NCBI GenBank assembly: GCA_031259345.1
Contig: JAIRLQ010000309.1
Coordinates: 1 to 10,470, forward strand
Source of the DNA: Treponema sp.
Lineage (GTDB): Bacteria > Spirochaetota > Spirochaetia > Treponematales > Breznakiellaceae
Length of the DNA: 10,470 bases
Direction: 5' to 3'
In this document: in pieces, positions 1-7,353 of the stretch
Position numbering within the stretch: the first letter of the stretch is position 1
Layout of the letters: the number at the start of each line of letters is the position of its first letter
Program-made: the position numbers and the translations under genes
Notes under the pieces: generated by a model
Told to the model about the DNA's origin: nothing
Databases searched by the model: none
Seen by the model: the letters and a program-made list of their open reading frames with translations, nothing else

Positions 1-10
1 AACTTCAGTT

Positions 11-71
11 TTGAAACAGGATCATTATACAGTATTTTGCCCCTTGTTTTCAACACTGTGAGTTATATACT
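11..71 (+). promoter_or_regulatory. Weak candidate sigma-70-type promoter(s) ahead of the lipoprotein gene
   Basis: Two imperfect box pairs can be read. TTGAAA at 11-16 is followed after 16 bases by TATTTT at 33-38. TTGTTT at 44-49 is followed after 16 bases by TATACT at 66-71. The second would start transcription almost at the ATG at 80, giving a nearly leaderless message, which would agree with the lack of a clear ribosome binding site there. Both are matches by eye to a loose consensus in an AT-rich stretch, so either or both may be chance. Confidence 0.2.
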
Positions 72-79
72 ATTGGTTT

Positions 80-676
80 ATGGGAAACCCCTTTCTTGTC
101 TTTTGTTTCTGTCTGCTTCTGTTTTCCTGTGCGGGAGTTCCGGATTCCGCCGAAAGGCTAAGCGAGGTTAAAGACCGAAATCCGGTTTTACTGGGTGAAA
201 TTACCATAGAGACCAATGATTCATTTTTTTCTGCCGGAAAAAACGAAGCGGTGCAGGTTTCGGTATATTGGTACCCAGGCGATAACGCCGCGGCTTTGGA
301 AATTCCTTTCCAATATATAAAATTCCTGCAATATTGGGATAAGTCCGCAAGGGAAGTGTTTTTTGAGGCTTTTAAAAGTTTTAAAAAAGATCTTGAAGAG
401 CTAAATTTCAATCTTTCGGGAGCAAAAGCCCGGCGTGCCTATGGCAGCATACGCGGCTTAACTGAATGGCGGAGCCTTCCTGTTACCGGCGCTTTCAAAG
501 CCTTCCCTTATTACGAATTTGGCTACCATAAAGCGGGGGATGCGGTTTTTTTTACAATTATCCAGACAGACGCGGAAGAAGTAACGTTTAGTTCGATGGA
601 TTTGGAGTCGCCGCGGATAGCCGCTTTATTTACCCCCGCGCAGGCTGAATCTCTTGCGGAAATATTTGGAAATTAG
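80..676 (+). CDS. Putative lipoprotein of unknown function
   Basis: I do not recognise this 198-residue protein. The N-terminus is a hydrophobic segment (residues 4-16) ending in LLFSC, so Cys17 is a plausible lipidation site under the relaxed spirochete lipobox (a bulky residue at -2). The n-region is unusual because it has no Lys or Arg before the hydrophobic core. The rest has no further membrane segment and looks like a soluble, mixed alpha/beta envelope domain with many aromatic residues (for example YWYPG near residue 62). The start is fixed to the ATG at 80: an in-frame TGA sits at 59-61 and no other good start lies between. No convincing Shine-Dalgarno sequence precedes it; GTGAG at 58-62 is too far away. 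It lies 53 bases upstream of murG on the same strand and may be co-transcribed with it. Gene reality is well supported by length and signal sequence; function is open. Confidence 0.72.
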   Translation: MGNPFLVFCFCLLLFSCAGVPDSAERLSEVKDRNPVLLGEITIETNDSFFSAGKNEAVQVSVYWYPGDNAAALEIPFQYIKFLQYWDKSAREVFFEAFKSFKKDLEELNFNLSGAKARRAYGSIRGLTEWRSLPVTGAFKAFPYYEFGYHKAGDAVFFTIIQTDAEEVTFSSMDLESPRIAALFTPAQAESLAEIFGN

Positions 677-729
677 CGCCGTTAAGATCTGGGCGCATTG
701 CGAAAAAATGAAAATTTCTTTAACCTAAA

Positions 730-1827
730 ATGATGATTTCTGTGGCTTTTACCGGCGGCGGAACCGGCGGACATATTTATCCCGGCCTGGCAGTTGCCGC
801 GCGCCTCAAACAGCTTTTGCCCTGCAGGATTTTCTGGCTTGGTGCGGACAGGGGGCTGGATCGTTCAATTGTAGAAGACGCCGGACTTGAGTTTTTTGAC
901 ATTCCGGTAGGCAAACTCAGGCGTTATTTTTCGCTTAAAAATGTTTCCGATGTATTTATGATAGCATCTGGTTTTTTCAAGGCCCGGAAGATTCTGAAAA
1001 CGGAAAAGCCTGCCCTGCTTTTTTCAAAAGGCGGTTTCGTAAGTGTTCCCCCCTGTGCCGCCGCTTTTTCCCTTAAGATCCCGGTGTTTTCCCACGAGTC
1101 GGATCTTTCACCGGGATTGGCGACCCGTATTAACCTGCGCTTTTCGCAGAAGATTTTTATTCCCTATAAAGAGACAGCATCCTTTTTCCCTTCTTTCCGC
1201 AGGGGCGCCCTTGAAGTATCCGGAAATCCGGTGCGTTCCGAATTCAGCAATGCCGATCCCAAAGCGGGGAGGGCTTTTCTTGGCCTTGGCAAAAGGGAAC
1301 GTATCCTGCTTGTTTTGGGCGGAAGCCAAGGCTCCCGGGAAATTAACGAGCTTGTCAAAGCCTGTCTTCCGGTCATGACAGGGTATTATACGGTGGTACA
1401 TCAGACAGGCGCCCAGGACGAGGTCTTTACGCCTAAAGACAAGTACAGGCCTTATGCGTATATTAAAGAAGAGATGCCCCATGTGATCGCCGCCGCGGAG
1501 TTGGTGATCTGCCGGGGCGGCGCCGGCACTCTTTGGGAATGCGGCGCTTTGGGTAAGCCTATGATCATCATTCCCCTAAGGGGATCGGGCACCCGGGGGG
1601 ACCAGGTGGAAAACGCCCGGATATTCGAGAAATCCGGCGGCGCCGTATGCCTTACAGAAGATCCTTCGGGAACCGAGTCAATGGCTCACAGGCTCGAAGC
1701 GCTGGTTTTGAAACTTGCGGGGGATGAAAAACGCAGACAGGCTATGGCGGCTTCGATGTTTGGCGGGATGGATGCTTCTGGTTGTATTGCCAGGGCAATT
1801 GCGGAAAAAGTGAGGGAATATGAATAA
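730..1827 (+). CDS. murG: MurG, lipid II-forming N-acetylglucosaminyltransferase
   Basis: MurG moves GlcNAc from UDP-GlcNAc onto lipid I at the inner face of the cytoplasmic membrane, making lipid II for peptidoglycan. The protein is 365 residues, normal for the family. The N-terminal acceptor domain has the glycine loop GGGTGGHIYPG at residues 9-19, SKGGF at 99-103 and HESD at 122-125. The C-terminal donor domain has GGSQGS at 197-202 and the nucleotide-sugar region CRGGAGTLWE at 261-270, followed by the GDQxxNA segment. All expected glycine-rich loops are present, so it should be active. Two ATG codons are adjacent (730 and 733) and neither has a clear ribosome binding site. Its last 8 bases overlap cvpA. 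Here murG sits with cvpA and signalling genes rather than in a classic division/cell-wall cluster, an arrangement I recall from other treponemes. Confidence 0.97.
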   Translation: MMISVAFTGGGTGGHIYPGLAVAARLKQLLPCRIFWLGADRGLDRSIVEDAGLEFFDIPVGKLRRYFSLKNVSDVFMIASGFFKARKILKTEKPALLFSKGGFVSVPPCAAAFSLKIPVFSHESDLSPGLATRINLRFSQKIFIPYKETASFFPSFRRGALEVSGNPVRSEFSNADPKAGRAFLGLGKRERILLVLGGSQGSREINELVKACLPVMTGYYTVVHQTGAQDEVFTPKDKYRPYAYIKEEMPHVIAAAELVICRGGAGTLWECGALGKPMIIIPLRGSGTRGDQVENARIFEKSGGAVCLTEDPSGTESMAHRLEALVLKLAGDEKRRQAMAASMFGGMDASGCIARAIAEKVREYE

Positions 1828-2356
1828 TGTTGTTTTTTTGGATCTGATCTTTCTGATTCTCCTTGTGCTTATGATAATACGCGGCCGGGTCAGGGGGTTC
1901 CTTTTGGAAATATTTTCCTGGGCCTCTTTAATTTTGGGGATTCTTGTGGCTGTTTACTTTTACAAGACAGTGGGAGCTTTGATTCGGGAAAAATACTTTC
2001 CCAATCTAAAAGCCCTGCCGGATATCCTTGCCTTTGTCCTGCTTTTTATCGGGGTTTTCCTGATTATGAAAATGCTGCAAAAAATCCTGAGCGATGTAGT
2101 CAAGGGAGTCAAACTTGGGGGGGTGGATAAATTGCTTGGAACCGTCTTTGGTTTTATTGAGGGGATGGTGCTTATATCCCTTGTTTTATTTATACTTTCC
2201 ATTCAGCCCCTTTTTGATGTTTCCGCTGTACTGGAAGAAAGTTTTTTCTCTAAATTGATCTTACCCCTGATAGAACGGAGGCCCAAGGTCAATTTAAACG
2301 ATCTTAAAGATTCGGTTACCTTGCTTTGCATTTCAGGCGGGGCTAAAATTGTTTGA
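1820..2356 (+). CDS. cvpA: CvpA family membrane protein
   Basis: This 178-residue protein has four predicted membrane segments, about residues 4-20, 28-48, 68-86 and 106-128. The family signature is visible: a short loop RGRVRGF at residues 21-27 between helices 1 and 2, and a glycine-rich GxxxG-type stretch in helix 4 (GTVFGFIEG). In E. coli CvpA is needed for colicin V production and its homologues have been linked to envelope homeostasis; the molecular activity is not settled, so only the family is assigned. The ATG at 1820 is forced by an in-frame TGA at 1811-1813. Translation probably couples to murG through the 8-base overlap, with GAGGG at 1812-1816 lying unusually close to the start. 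Its 3' end overlaps the next gene by 8 bases. The roughly 45-residue tail after helix 4 looks soluble and begins with an acidic patch. Confidence 0.88.
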   Translation: MNNVVFLDLIFLILLVLMIIRGRVRGFLLEIFSWASLILGILVAVYFYKTVGALIREKYFPNLKALPDILAFVLLFIGVFLIMKMLQKILSDVVKGVKLGGVDKLLGTVFGFIEGMVLISLVLFILSIQPLFDVSAVLEESFFSKLILPLIERRPKVNLNDLKDSVTLLCISGGAKIV

Positions 2357-3683
2357 AAATGTAATCGGTCAGGGTGCGGTTATTACGCTGGCCGGGGATA
2401 TTCACTTGGGGCGTATGGCGCCTGCCATGCTTTTTGCCGGCCCCCCTGCATCAGGGAAGGGAACGGCCGCCCTGGAACTGGGGCGAATTATATCCTGTGA
2501 AAAGCAGAATGCGCCCTGGAACTGTGTATGCCCTGCCTGTGCCAGGCACCGCCTTCTCCTGCACCCGGATCTGCTTTGTTTGGGCAGCCGCCCTTTTTTT
2601 GCAGAGATAGCCGCTTCGGCGGATGCCTTTTTAAAAGATTCCGAAAGTGCCGCCGCAAGGGCCTTTTTTATTCGTTCAATACGGAAACTGCTTGCCAGAT
2701 TCAGTCCGGTTCTTTGGGAAGATGAAAGCGGAATATCCAAATTAAATCCCATGATTTCATCTCTTGAAGAAGGGCTGGATGAACTTGACAGGCCGGGAAA
2801 AGACGACGATAACAAAAAAATAATTGAAGGGCTTAAAAAGACCGCGTTCAAACTTGAAAATGACGGCATAAAGGAAGGCATACCAATAAACCAGATAAGG
2901 AAGGCGGCTGCCTGGGCTCATCTTGCCCCGGCGGGAAAGGGCAAGCTCCTTTTTATAGAGAATGCCGACAGAATGGGAGAAGGGGCAAAAAACTCTCTGT
3001 TAAAGCTTCTTGAAGAACCCCCTTTGGCTCTTACCGTTTTGCTTAGTTCAACAAAACCCAATACTTTGCTTAAAACCATCCTTTCCCGCGTCAGGGTTTA
3101 CCGTTTTATCCAAAGGGATGAAGATGCGGAGCGGGATGTTTTAAGGCGGGTTTTTCGTTCGCCTTGGACAGAAAACAAAAAGAATTCCGGAGAAAGCATA
3201 ATACGCGCTTATCTGGATAGTTTTTTGCCCCTTAACGACTCCACGCTGCGGGGCCTGGCGGCTTTTTTTGCGGCCTCCGCCGCCGCGAAGGCGTTTTCCC
3301 TGTGTAAAAAACGGGGCATTGTACTGCCCGGGCCCGTTTCTCTCCTGGGAAAGTACGCCGCTCCCATTGCTGAAACAGCAGGGCTTGGCCGCCCCGAGCG
3401 GAACTGCGGCGGGCTTGTAAGCACAATTCTTAAAAGCGCCGACGGTTTTGGCGTGCGCTCCCTTTTTGGCCGTTTTTTACGAAGCCTGCTGGCTATCGTG
3501 GCGGAAAGCCAGGCGCCGGAAAATGTCTTTTCCTGTACTCCGCTTCTGGTATCCTATTATGAGATATGGCGGCGTTTTGCAACCGAAGCGGATACCGCGG
3601 TAAGCATTTATAACCAGAGCGCCGCCCTCGCCCTGGAACGGCTTTTTACAGAAAGTTCCGGCGCCCTTGCGGAGATGAAATAA
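2349..3683 (+). CDS. holB: DNA polymerase III delta'-like clamp-loader subunit with a large insertion
   Basis: The N-terminus FENVIGQ and the following AAA+ fold are typical of the DnaX/HolB clamp-loader family, which loads the beta clamp in replication. Visible parts are a P-loop-like GPPASGKGT at residues 31-39, a cysteine module with C50, C59, C61 and C64, a Walker B-like LLFIENADRM near 200, the LLKLLEEPP helix, and a sensor-1/SRC-like segment TILSRVR. Two departures from an active ATPase are seen: the residue after the P-loop Lys is Gly rather than Ser/Thr, and the usual Ser-Arg-Cys reads Ser-Arg-Val. This favours a delta' role over DnaX. At 444 residues it is about 100 longer than usual delta'. 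Most of the excess is a charged insertion between HPDL (72-75) and the QIR motif near 182. The start is TTG at 2349, supported by AGGCGGGG at 2334-2341 and by keeping the family N-terminus. It overlaps cvpA by 8 bases and ends one base before the kinase gene. Confidence 0.82.
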   Translation: MFENVIGQGAVITLAGDIHLGRMAPAMLFAGPPASGKGTAALELGRIISCEKQNAPWNCVCPACARHRLLLHPDLLCLGSRPFFAEIAASADAFLKDSESAAARAFFIRSIRKLLARFSPVLWEDESGISKLNPMISSLEEGLDELDRPGKDDDNKKIIEGLKKTAFKLENDGIKEGIPINQIRKAAAWAHLAPAGKGKLLFIENADRMGEGAKNSLLKLLEEPPLALTVLLSSTKPNTLLKTILSRVRVYRFIQRDEDAERDVLRRVFRSPWTENKKNSGESIIRAYLDSFLPLNDSTLRGLAAFFAASAAAKAFSLCKKRGIVLPGPVSLLGKYAAPIAETAGLGRPERNCGGLVSTILKSADGFGVRSLFGRFLRSLLAIVAESQAPENVFSCTPLLVSYYEIWRRFATEADTAVSIYNQSAALALERLFTESSGALAEMK

Positions 3684-3684
3684 A

Positions 3685-4899
3685 ATGCGTCAATTTTTGG
3701 CACGGGCCCTTCAAAAACTGGATAAACTTACCCCGGATCAAAGCAAGGATCTTTTTTTGTCCCTGTCAGCAGAAATTGAACGCCTGGAGACAGTGCTGGA
3801 TTCTCTTTCCGAAGGCATCATGGTTTTGGATAAGGATCACAGCCTTATTCTTGCGAATAAATTTGCCCGGCGCTATCTGCCGCCCGATATCACCAAAATG
3901 AGAAATACCCCTTTTTGGGAAGGAGTACGGAACAGGAAAGTAGCGGCATATTTGGAAAATGTACTTGGCACAAGGGATAAAGTCGAAGGATGGGAATTCG
4001 AAGAAGAGTTTCACGGCAGCATGAGACGCTTTTCCTTGAGCGTGTGGCCTTTGGTGCACGAAGGCCAGATCTCGGGTTCCCTTATTCATGCGGAAGATAT
4101 AACCGAAAGAAGAAGCAAAGAAGCAAGACTGCACCGCATGGAAAGCCTGGCTAGTCTTACAACGATGGCAGCCGCTGTTGCCCATGAGATTAAAAACCCT
4201 TTAGGAAGCCTTTCGATACATATTCAGCTTATACAAAAAACAATGAAGGCAAACCGGATAATTTACGAAACCGCCCATCCTCAGGGCCCTCCGCCGGGAG
4301 AAGAAGATGCCAGCGGCCTCCTTGATACCATAGACAAACACCTTAAAGTGGTAAACGAAGAAATTGCCCGGCTCAACCAGATTGTGGTGGATTTTCTTTT
4401 TGCGGTACGGCCAATGAATATGGATCTGAAATACGCGGATATAAATATACTGGCTAAAGAGCTTATGGATTTTGTTTCTCTTGAATTAAAGCAAGCGGGG
4501 ATTTCTTCCTGTCTTGAGCTTGATGAAAAGATCCCTTTTCTTTATTTTGATGAACGCTACATGAAGCAGGCCCTTCTTAATTTAATAAATAACGCCAGGG
4601 CGGCCATGGGCGGCGGCGGGAACCTTAAATTTATTACCAAACTTTCCGATCGCGAAGCTTTGATTACCGTTTCCGATACCGGCATCGGGATTCCCGATGA
4701 AAATATGGAAAAAATTTTCGAGCCTTATTTTACCACCAAGTCTATGGGTTCCGGTCTGGGGCTTACCCTGGTTTTTAAAATAGTGCGGGAACATTTTGGT
4801 GAAATCTCCGTTAAATCCTCTCCGGGAAAGGGAAGCGCTTTTACCATCAGTCTACCGCTGCCTCAGATCGATCACAGGTTAATCGGAGGACCAAAATGA
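3685..4899 (+). CDS. Soluble PAS-domain sensor histidine kinase (NtrB/AtoS-like)
   Basis: This is a 404-residue two-component sensor without any signal peptide or membrane segment, so it should sense a cytoplasmic cue. A PAS domain covers about residues 30-145. The phosphorylation helix contains AVAHEIKNPLG with the phospho-acceptor His167. The ATPase domain shows the N-box LLNLINNARAAM (297-308), the G1 box DTGIGIP (331-337), the F-box FEPYFTTK and the G2 box GSGLGL (355-360). All catalytic boxes are intact. The stretch between the His helix and the second dimerisation helix is longer than in NtrB, with a Pro/Glu-rich loop (PQGPPPGEE) of about 25 extra residues. GGAG at 3671-3674 serves as ribosome binding site. 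The gene overlaps the regulator by four bases (ATGA), so the two are made together as a pair. It resembles what I recall as the TP0520 kinase of T. pallidum. The signal is unknown. Confidence 0.94.
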   Translation: MRQFLARALQKLDKLTPDQSKDLFLSLSAEIERLETVLDSLSEGIMVLDKDHSLILANKFARRYLPPDITKMRNTPFWEGVRNRKVAAYLENVLGTRDKVEGWEFEEEFHGSMRRFSLSVWPLVHEGQISGSLIHAEDITERRSKEARLHRMESLASLTTMAAAVAHEIKNPLGSLSIHIQLIQKTMKANRIIYETAHPQGPPPGEEDASGLLDTIDKHLKVVNEEIARLNQIVVDFLFAVRPMNMDLKYADINILAKELMDFVSLELKQAGISSCLELDEKIPFLYFDERYMKQALLNLINNARAAMGGGGNLKFITKLSDREALITVSDTGIGIPDENMEKIFEPYFTTKSMGSGLGLTLVFKIVREHFGEISVKSSPGKGSAFTISLPLPQIDHRLIGGPK

Positions 4900-6248
4900 A
4901 ATCAAAACTGCTTGTTGTTGATGATGAAAAAAATATCAGGGAAGGCCTTGCCGATTCATTGAAGATGGATGGCTTTGAAGTGGTAACAGCCGCCGGCGGG
5001 GATGAAGCCTGGAACCGTTTTCAAAAAGGCGATATAGATTTGGTAATTACCGACCTTCGCATGCCGGACATCAGCGGAGAAGAGCTTTTAAAACTCATAG
5101 AAGCCGAAACGCCGGGGGTTCCTGTTATCATACTGACCGGTCACGGAACTGTGGAGACAGCCGTCGAGGCCATGCGGGCCGGCGCCTGGGATTTTCTTAC
5201 CAAGCCTGTAAACCTTGATCACCTGGCGCAAATTGTAAGGCGTGCCCTTTCCAACAGGGAATTGTTTTTAAAACACCGCCGGCTTGAAGAAGAACTTGAA
5301 CAGCAAAAACAATTTCGCACAATGATCGGGTCCAGCGCCCCCATGCGGCGGGTCTTTGACACCATAAGCAGGGCTGCGCCGACCAAAGCTTCTATCCTTA
5401 TTACCGGAGAATCCGGGGTAGGTAAAGAGTTGGTTGCCGACGCGATTCATGAACTTTCTCCCCGTAAAGGAAAACCTTTTATCAAGGTACACTGCGCCGC
5501 GCTTTCCGAAAATCTTTTGGAAAGCGAACTTTTTGGTCACGAAAAAGGGGCTTTTACCGGCGCCGTAGCCCGTAAACGGGGCCGCTTTGAACTTGCCAAC
5601 GAAGGCACGCTTTTTCTGGATGAAATTGGCGAAATAGAACAAAACATACAAATTAAACTGCTCAGGGTTTTGCAGGAAAAAGCGTTTGAACGTGTCGGCG
5701 GTGAAGAAACCATAGAAACCGATGTGCGGCTGGTAGCGGCTACAAACAAAGATTTAAAAGAAGAAATTGCCAAAGGTGTTTTCCGAGAAGATTTGTATTT
5801 CCGCCTTAATGTTGTAAACATTCATGTACCGCCCCTTCGGGAACGAAAGGAAGATCTTCCCCTCCTTTTTGCCGCTTTCTTAAAGGAATTTTGTAAAGAT
5901 AACGAAAAGAGTATAGAAGGCATTGAGCCTAAAGCGCGCTCAAGGCTTTTTTCTTACGATTGGCCGGGTAATGTGCGGGAGCTGCGGAACTGTATCGAAA
6001 GCGCCGTGGTTATGGCCAGGGGCAATTATATTACCGAAGACGATCTTCCCCCAAACATAACCCTTAAAAACGAAGAGCCGTCTATTCGTATTCCCCTGGG
6101 AGTCACCATGGATGAGTCTGAAAGGATTATTATCCGCAGCACCCTGAAGGCATACAAGGACAACAAAAGCAAAGCCGCCGAGGTTTTGGGTATTGGCCGC
6201 AAAACCCTGCACCGCAAACTTATAGAATGGGGAGATGTGGACTTCTAA
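4896..6248 (+). CDS. Sigma-54-dependent response regulator (NtrC/AtoC family)
   Basis: This 450-residue protein has the three expected domains in order. The receiver domain (about 1-120) has the acidic pair D9/D10, the phospho-acceptor D53 in TDLRMP, and the conserved Lys in FLTKPV. The AAA+ domain has Walker A GESGVGKE at 171-178, the sigma-54 contact loop GAFTGA at 218-223, Walker B LFLDE with D242/E243, and an arginine-finger region FREDLYFRLN. The C-terminal Fis-type helix-turn-helix (about 410-447) includes NKSKAAEVLGIGRKTLHRKL. Every key residue is present, so it should activate RpoN promoters after phosphorylation by the kinase encoded just upstream. GGAGGA at 4885-4890 is a good ribosome binding site five bases before the ATG, and that ATG overlaps the kinase stop. 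I see no convincing sigma-54 promoter in the window, so its targets probably lie elsewhere. I recall TP0519 as the T. pallidum counterpart. Confidence 0.95.
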   Translation: MKSKLLVVDDEKNIREGLADSLKMDGFEVVTAAGGDEAWNRFQKGDIDLVITDLRMPDISGEELLKLIEAETPGVPVIILTGHGTVETAVEAMRAGAWDFLTKPVNLDHLAQIVRRALSNRELFLKHRRLEEELEQQKQFRTMIGSSAPMRRVFDTISRAAPTKASILITGESGVGKELVADAIHELSPRKGKPFIKVHCAALSENLLESELFGHEKGAFTGAVARKRGRFELANEGTLFLDEIGEIEQNIQIKLLRVLQEKAFERVGGEETIETDVRLVAATNKDLKEEIAKGVFREDLYFRLNVVNIHVPPLRERKEDLPLLFAAFLKEFCKDNEKSIEGIEPKARSRLFSYDWPGNVRELRNCIESAVVMARGNYITEDDLPPNITLKNEEPSIRIPLGVTMDESERIIIRSTLKAYKDNKSKAAEVLGIGRKTLHRKLIEWGDVDF

Positions 6249-6266
6249 CAACAAAAACAAATTTAT

Positions 6267-6274
6267 AGGAGGAG
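6267..6274 (+). promoter_or_regulatory. Strong ribosome binding site of galM
   Basis: The sequence AGGAGGAG is a near-perfect anti-16S match six bases before the galM ATG. It stands out because the operon genes upstream mostly rely on overlaps or weak sites. It suggests that galM is translated independently and strongly even if transcribed from far upstream. Confidence 0.8.
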
Positions 6275-6280
6275 CTTTTT

Positions 6281-7309
6281 ATGAAAGTTATCGGAAAAAC
6301 ATTTGGAATGCTGGCCACGGGGCAAAAAGTCCGTCTTTTTACTTTAAAGGCCGGGGATTTATCCCTTTCAATTTCAACTCTGGGGGCCACCTGGACTTCT
6401 CTTGTTATGCCTTCGCGAAAGGGTGGAAACGACGACATACTCCTGGGGTTTTCCACTCTGGCAGGTTACACAACATACTCGTACATGGGCGCTACCATAG
6501 GCAGGGTTGGAAACCGTATCTCCAATGGAGTTTTCAGTCTTGACGGCGTAAAATATCAGCTTTATAAAAATGACGGCGATCATAGTCTGCACGGCGGCAG
6601 GCACGGCTTTGATAAAAAAATCTGGAAAGCCGAAAGCTATACCGACAGGGACGGTATTTTTGTCCGTTTCGAGCTTGAAAGCCCGGCAGGCGAAGAAGGG
6701 TACCCCGGAAACCTTAAGGCCGCAGTCAGCTACGGTGTTTCCAAAACCAACGAGGTGCTGGTGGATTACGAAGTAAAGGTTGACGCCCCCTGTCCCGTCA
6801 ATTTGACTAACCATGCCTATTTTAATTTAGCCGGGGAAGGGAAGGGGGATATCCTTTCCCACGAAGCCGCCATTTTTTCTTCATCTTATATGGAAGTGGA
6901 CAGCGTTCTTATTCCCACGGGCAGGCTGCTCCCTGTGGACGGCGGGCCTTTTGATTTCCGCAAACCCAAACCCGTCAAGCGGGATATTGAAGCGGCCGGC
7001 GGCGGCTATGATCACTGTTTTGCCGTTGATGGCAAAATTGGAGAACTGCGTCCCTGCGCGGAAGTATGCGAAGAAAGTTCAGGCAGAAGCATGAAGGTTT
7101 TTACCACCCAGCCGGGAGTGCAGTTTTATACCGGGAATTTTCTTGACGGCGTCGCCGGCAAGCTGGGCTCAATTTACAATAAACACGACGGCTTTTGCCT
7201 TGAAACCCAGCACTTCCCCGACAGCCCAAACCATTCGGAATTCCCGTCGGCAATCTTTGGCCCCACCCGGGACTACCACGAAAAGGCGGTATTCAGTTTT
7301 ACCTGGTAA
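6281..7309 (+). CDS. galM: Aldose 1-epimerase (galactose mutarotase)
   Basis: GalM interconverts the alpha and beta anomers of aldoses such as galactose and glucose, feeding the Leloir pathway and sugar use in the cytoplasm. The protein is 342 residues, the family norm. Family motifs are NRISNG, HSLHGG with H101 and H104, NLTNHAYFNL with the likely catalytic acid H178, GPFDFR, and FCLETQHFPD with the likely catalytic base E308. The active site therefore looks complete. It has no signal peptide. AGGAGGAG at 6267-6274, six bases before the ATG, is the strongest ribosome binding site in the window and suggests high translation. Only 32 bases separate it from the regulator gene and no terminator is visible there, so readthrough is likely. 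It ends facing fliY. No other galactose gene is in the window. Confidence 0.95.
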   Translation: MKVIGKTFGMLATGQKVRLFTLKAGDLSLSISTLGATWTSLVMPSRKGGNDDILLGFSTLAGYTTYSYMGATIGRVGNRISNGVFSLDGVKYQLYKNDGDHSLHGGRHGFDKKIWKAESYTDRDGIFVRFELESPAGEEGYPGNLKAAVSYGVSKTNEVLVDYEVKVDAPCPVNLTNHAYFNLAGEGKGDILSHEAAIFSSSYMEVDSVLIPTGRLLPVDGGPFDFRKPKPVKRDIEAAGGGYDHCFAVDGKIGELRPCAEVCEESSGRSMKVFTTQPGVQFYTGNFLDGVAGKLGSIYNKHDGFCLETQHFPDSPNHSEFPSAIFGPTRDYHEKAVFSFTW

Positions 7310-7321
7310 TTGCGGCTTCTT

Positions 7322-7353
7322 TAAAGCGCTTTATTGGGCGGGGGATTGCCCCG
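7322..7353. other. Convergent galM/fliY junction with a palindrome and a small hairpin
   Basis: A perfect 12-base palindrome TAAAGCGCTTTA lies at 7322-7333. A 5-bp GC stem follows at 7339-7343 and 7349-7353 (CGGGG/CCCCG, 5-base loop), directly after the fliY stop codon in the fliY reading direction. Neither is followed by a clear T-run on either strand, so a rho-independent terminator is not demonstrated. It is the only place in the 44-base junction where transcripts from both sides could be ended, so the structures may still matter. Confidence 0.3.

Noticed and set aside
708..728. Six-codon mini frame (MKISLT) just before murG.
   Set aside because: Far too short, and no ribosome binding site; the run of A makes chance ATG codons likely.
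2402..2881. Ser-rich minus-strand frame of 159 codons opposite the clamp-loader gene.
   Set aside because: Antisense shadow: compositional bias, no start signal, and the plus-strand frame is clearly a clamp-loader family protein.
3694..3712. TTGGCACGGGCCCTTC resembling a sigma-54 -24/-12 promoter near the kinase start.
   Set aside because: The GC of the -12 element is missing at the required 10-base spacing, and it lies inside the kinase coding sequence.
7339..7353. Hairpin CGGGG/CCCCG as rho-independent terminator for fliY or galM.
   Set aside because: No T-run follows on either strand, so it is listed only as a structure at the junction.
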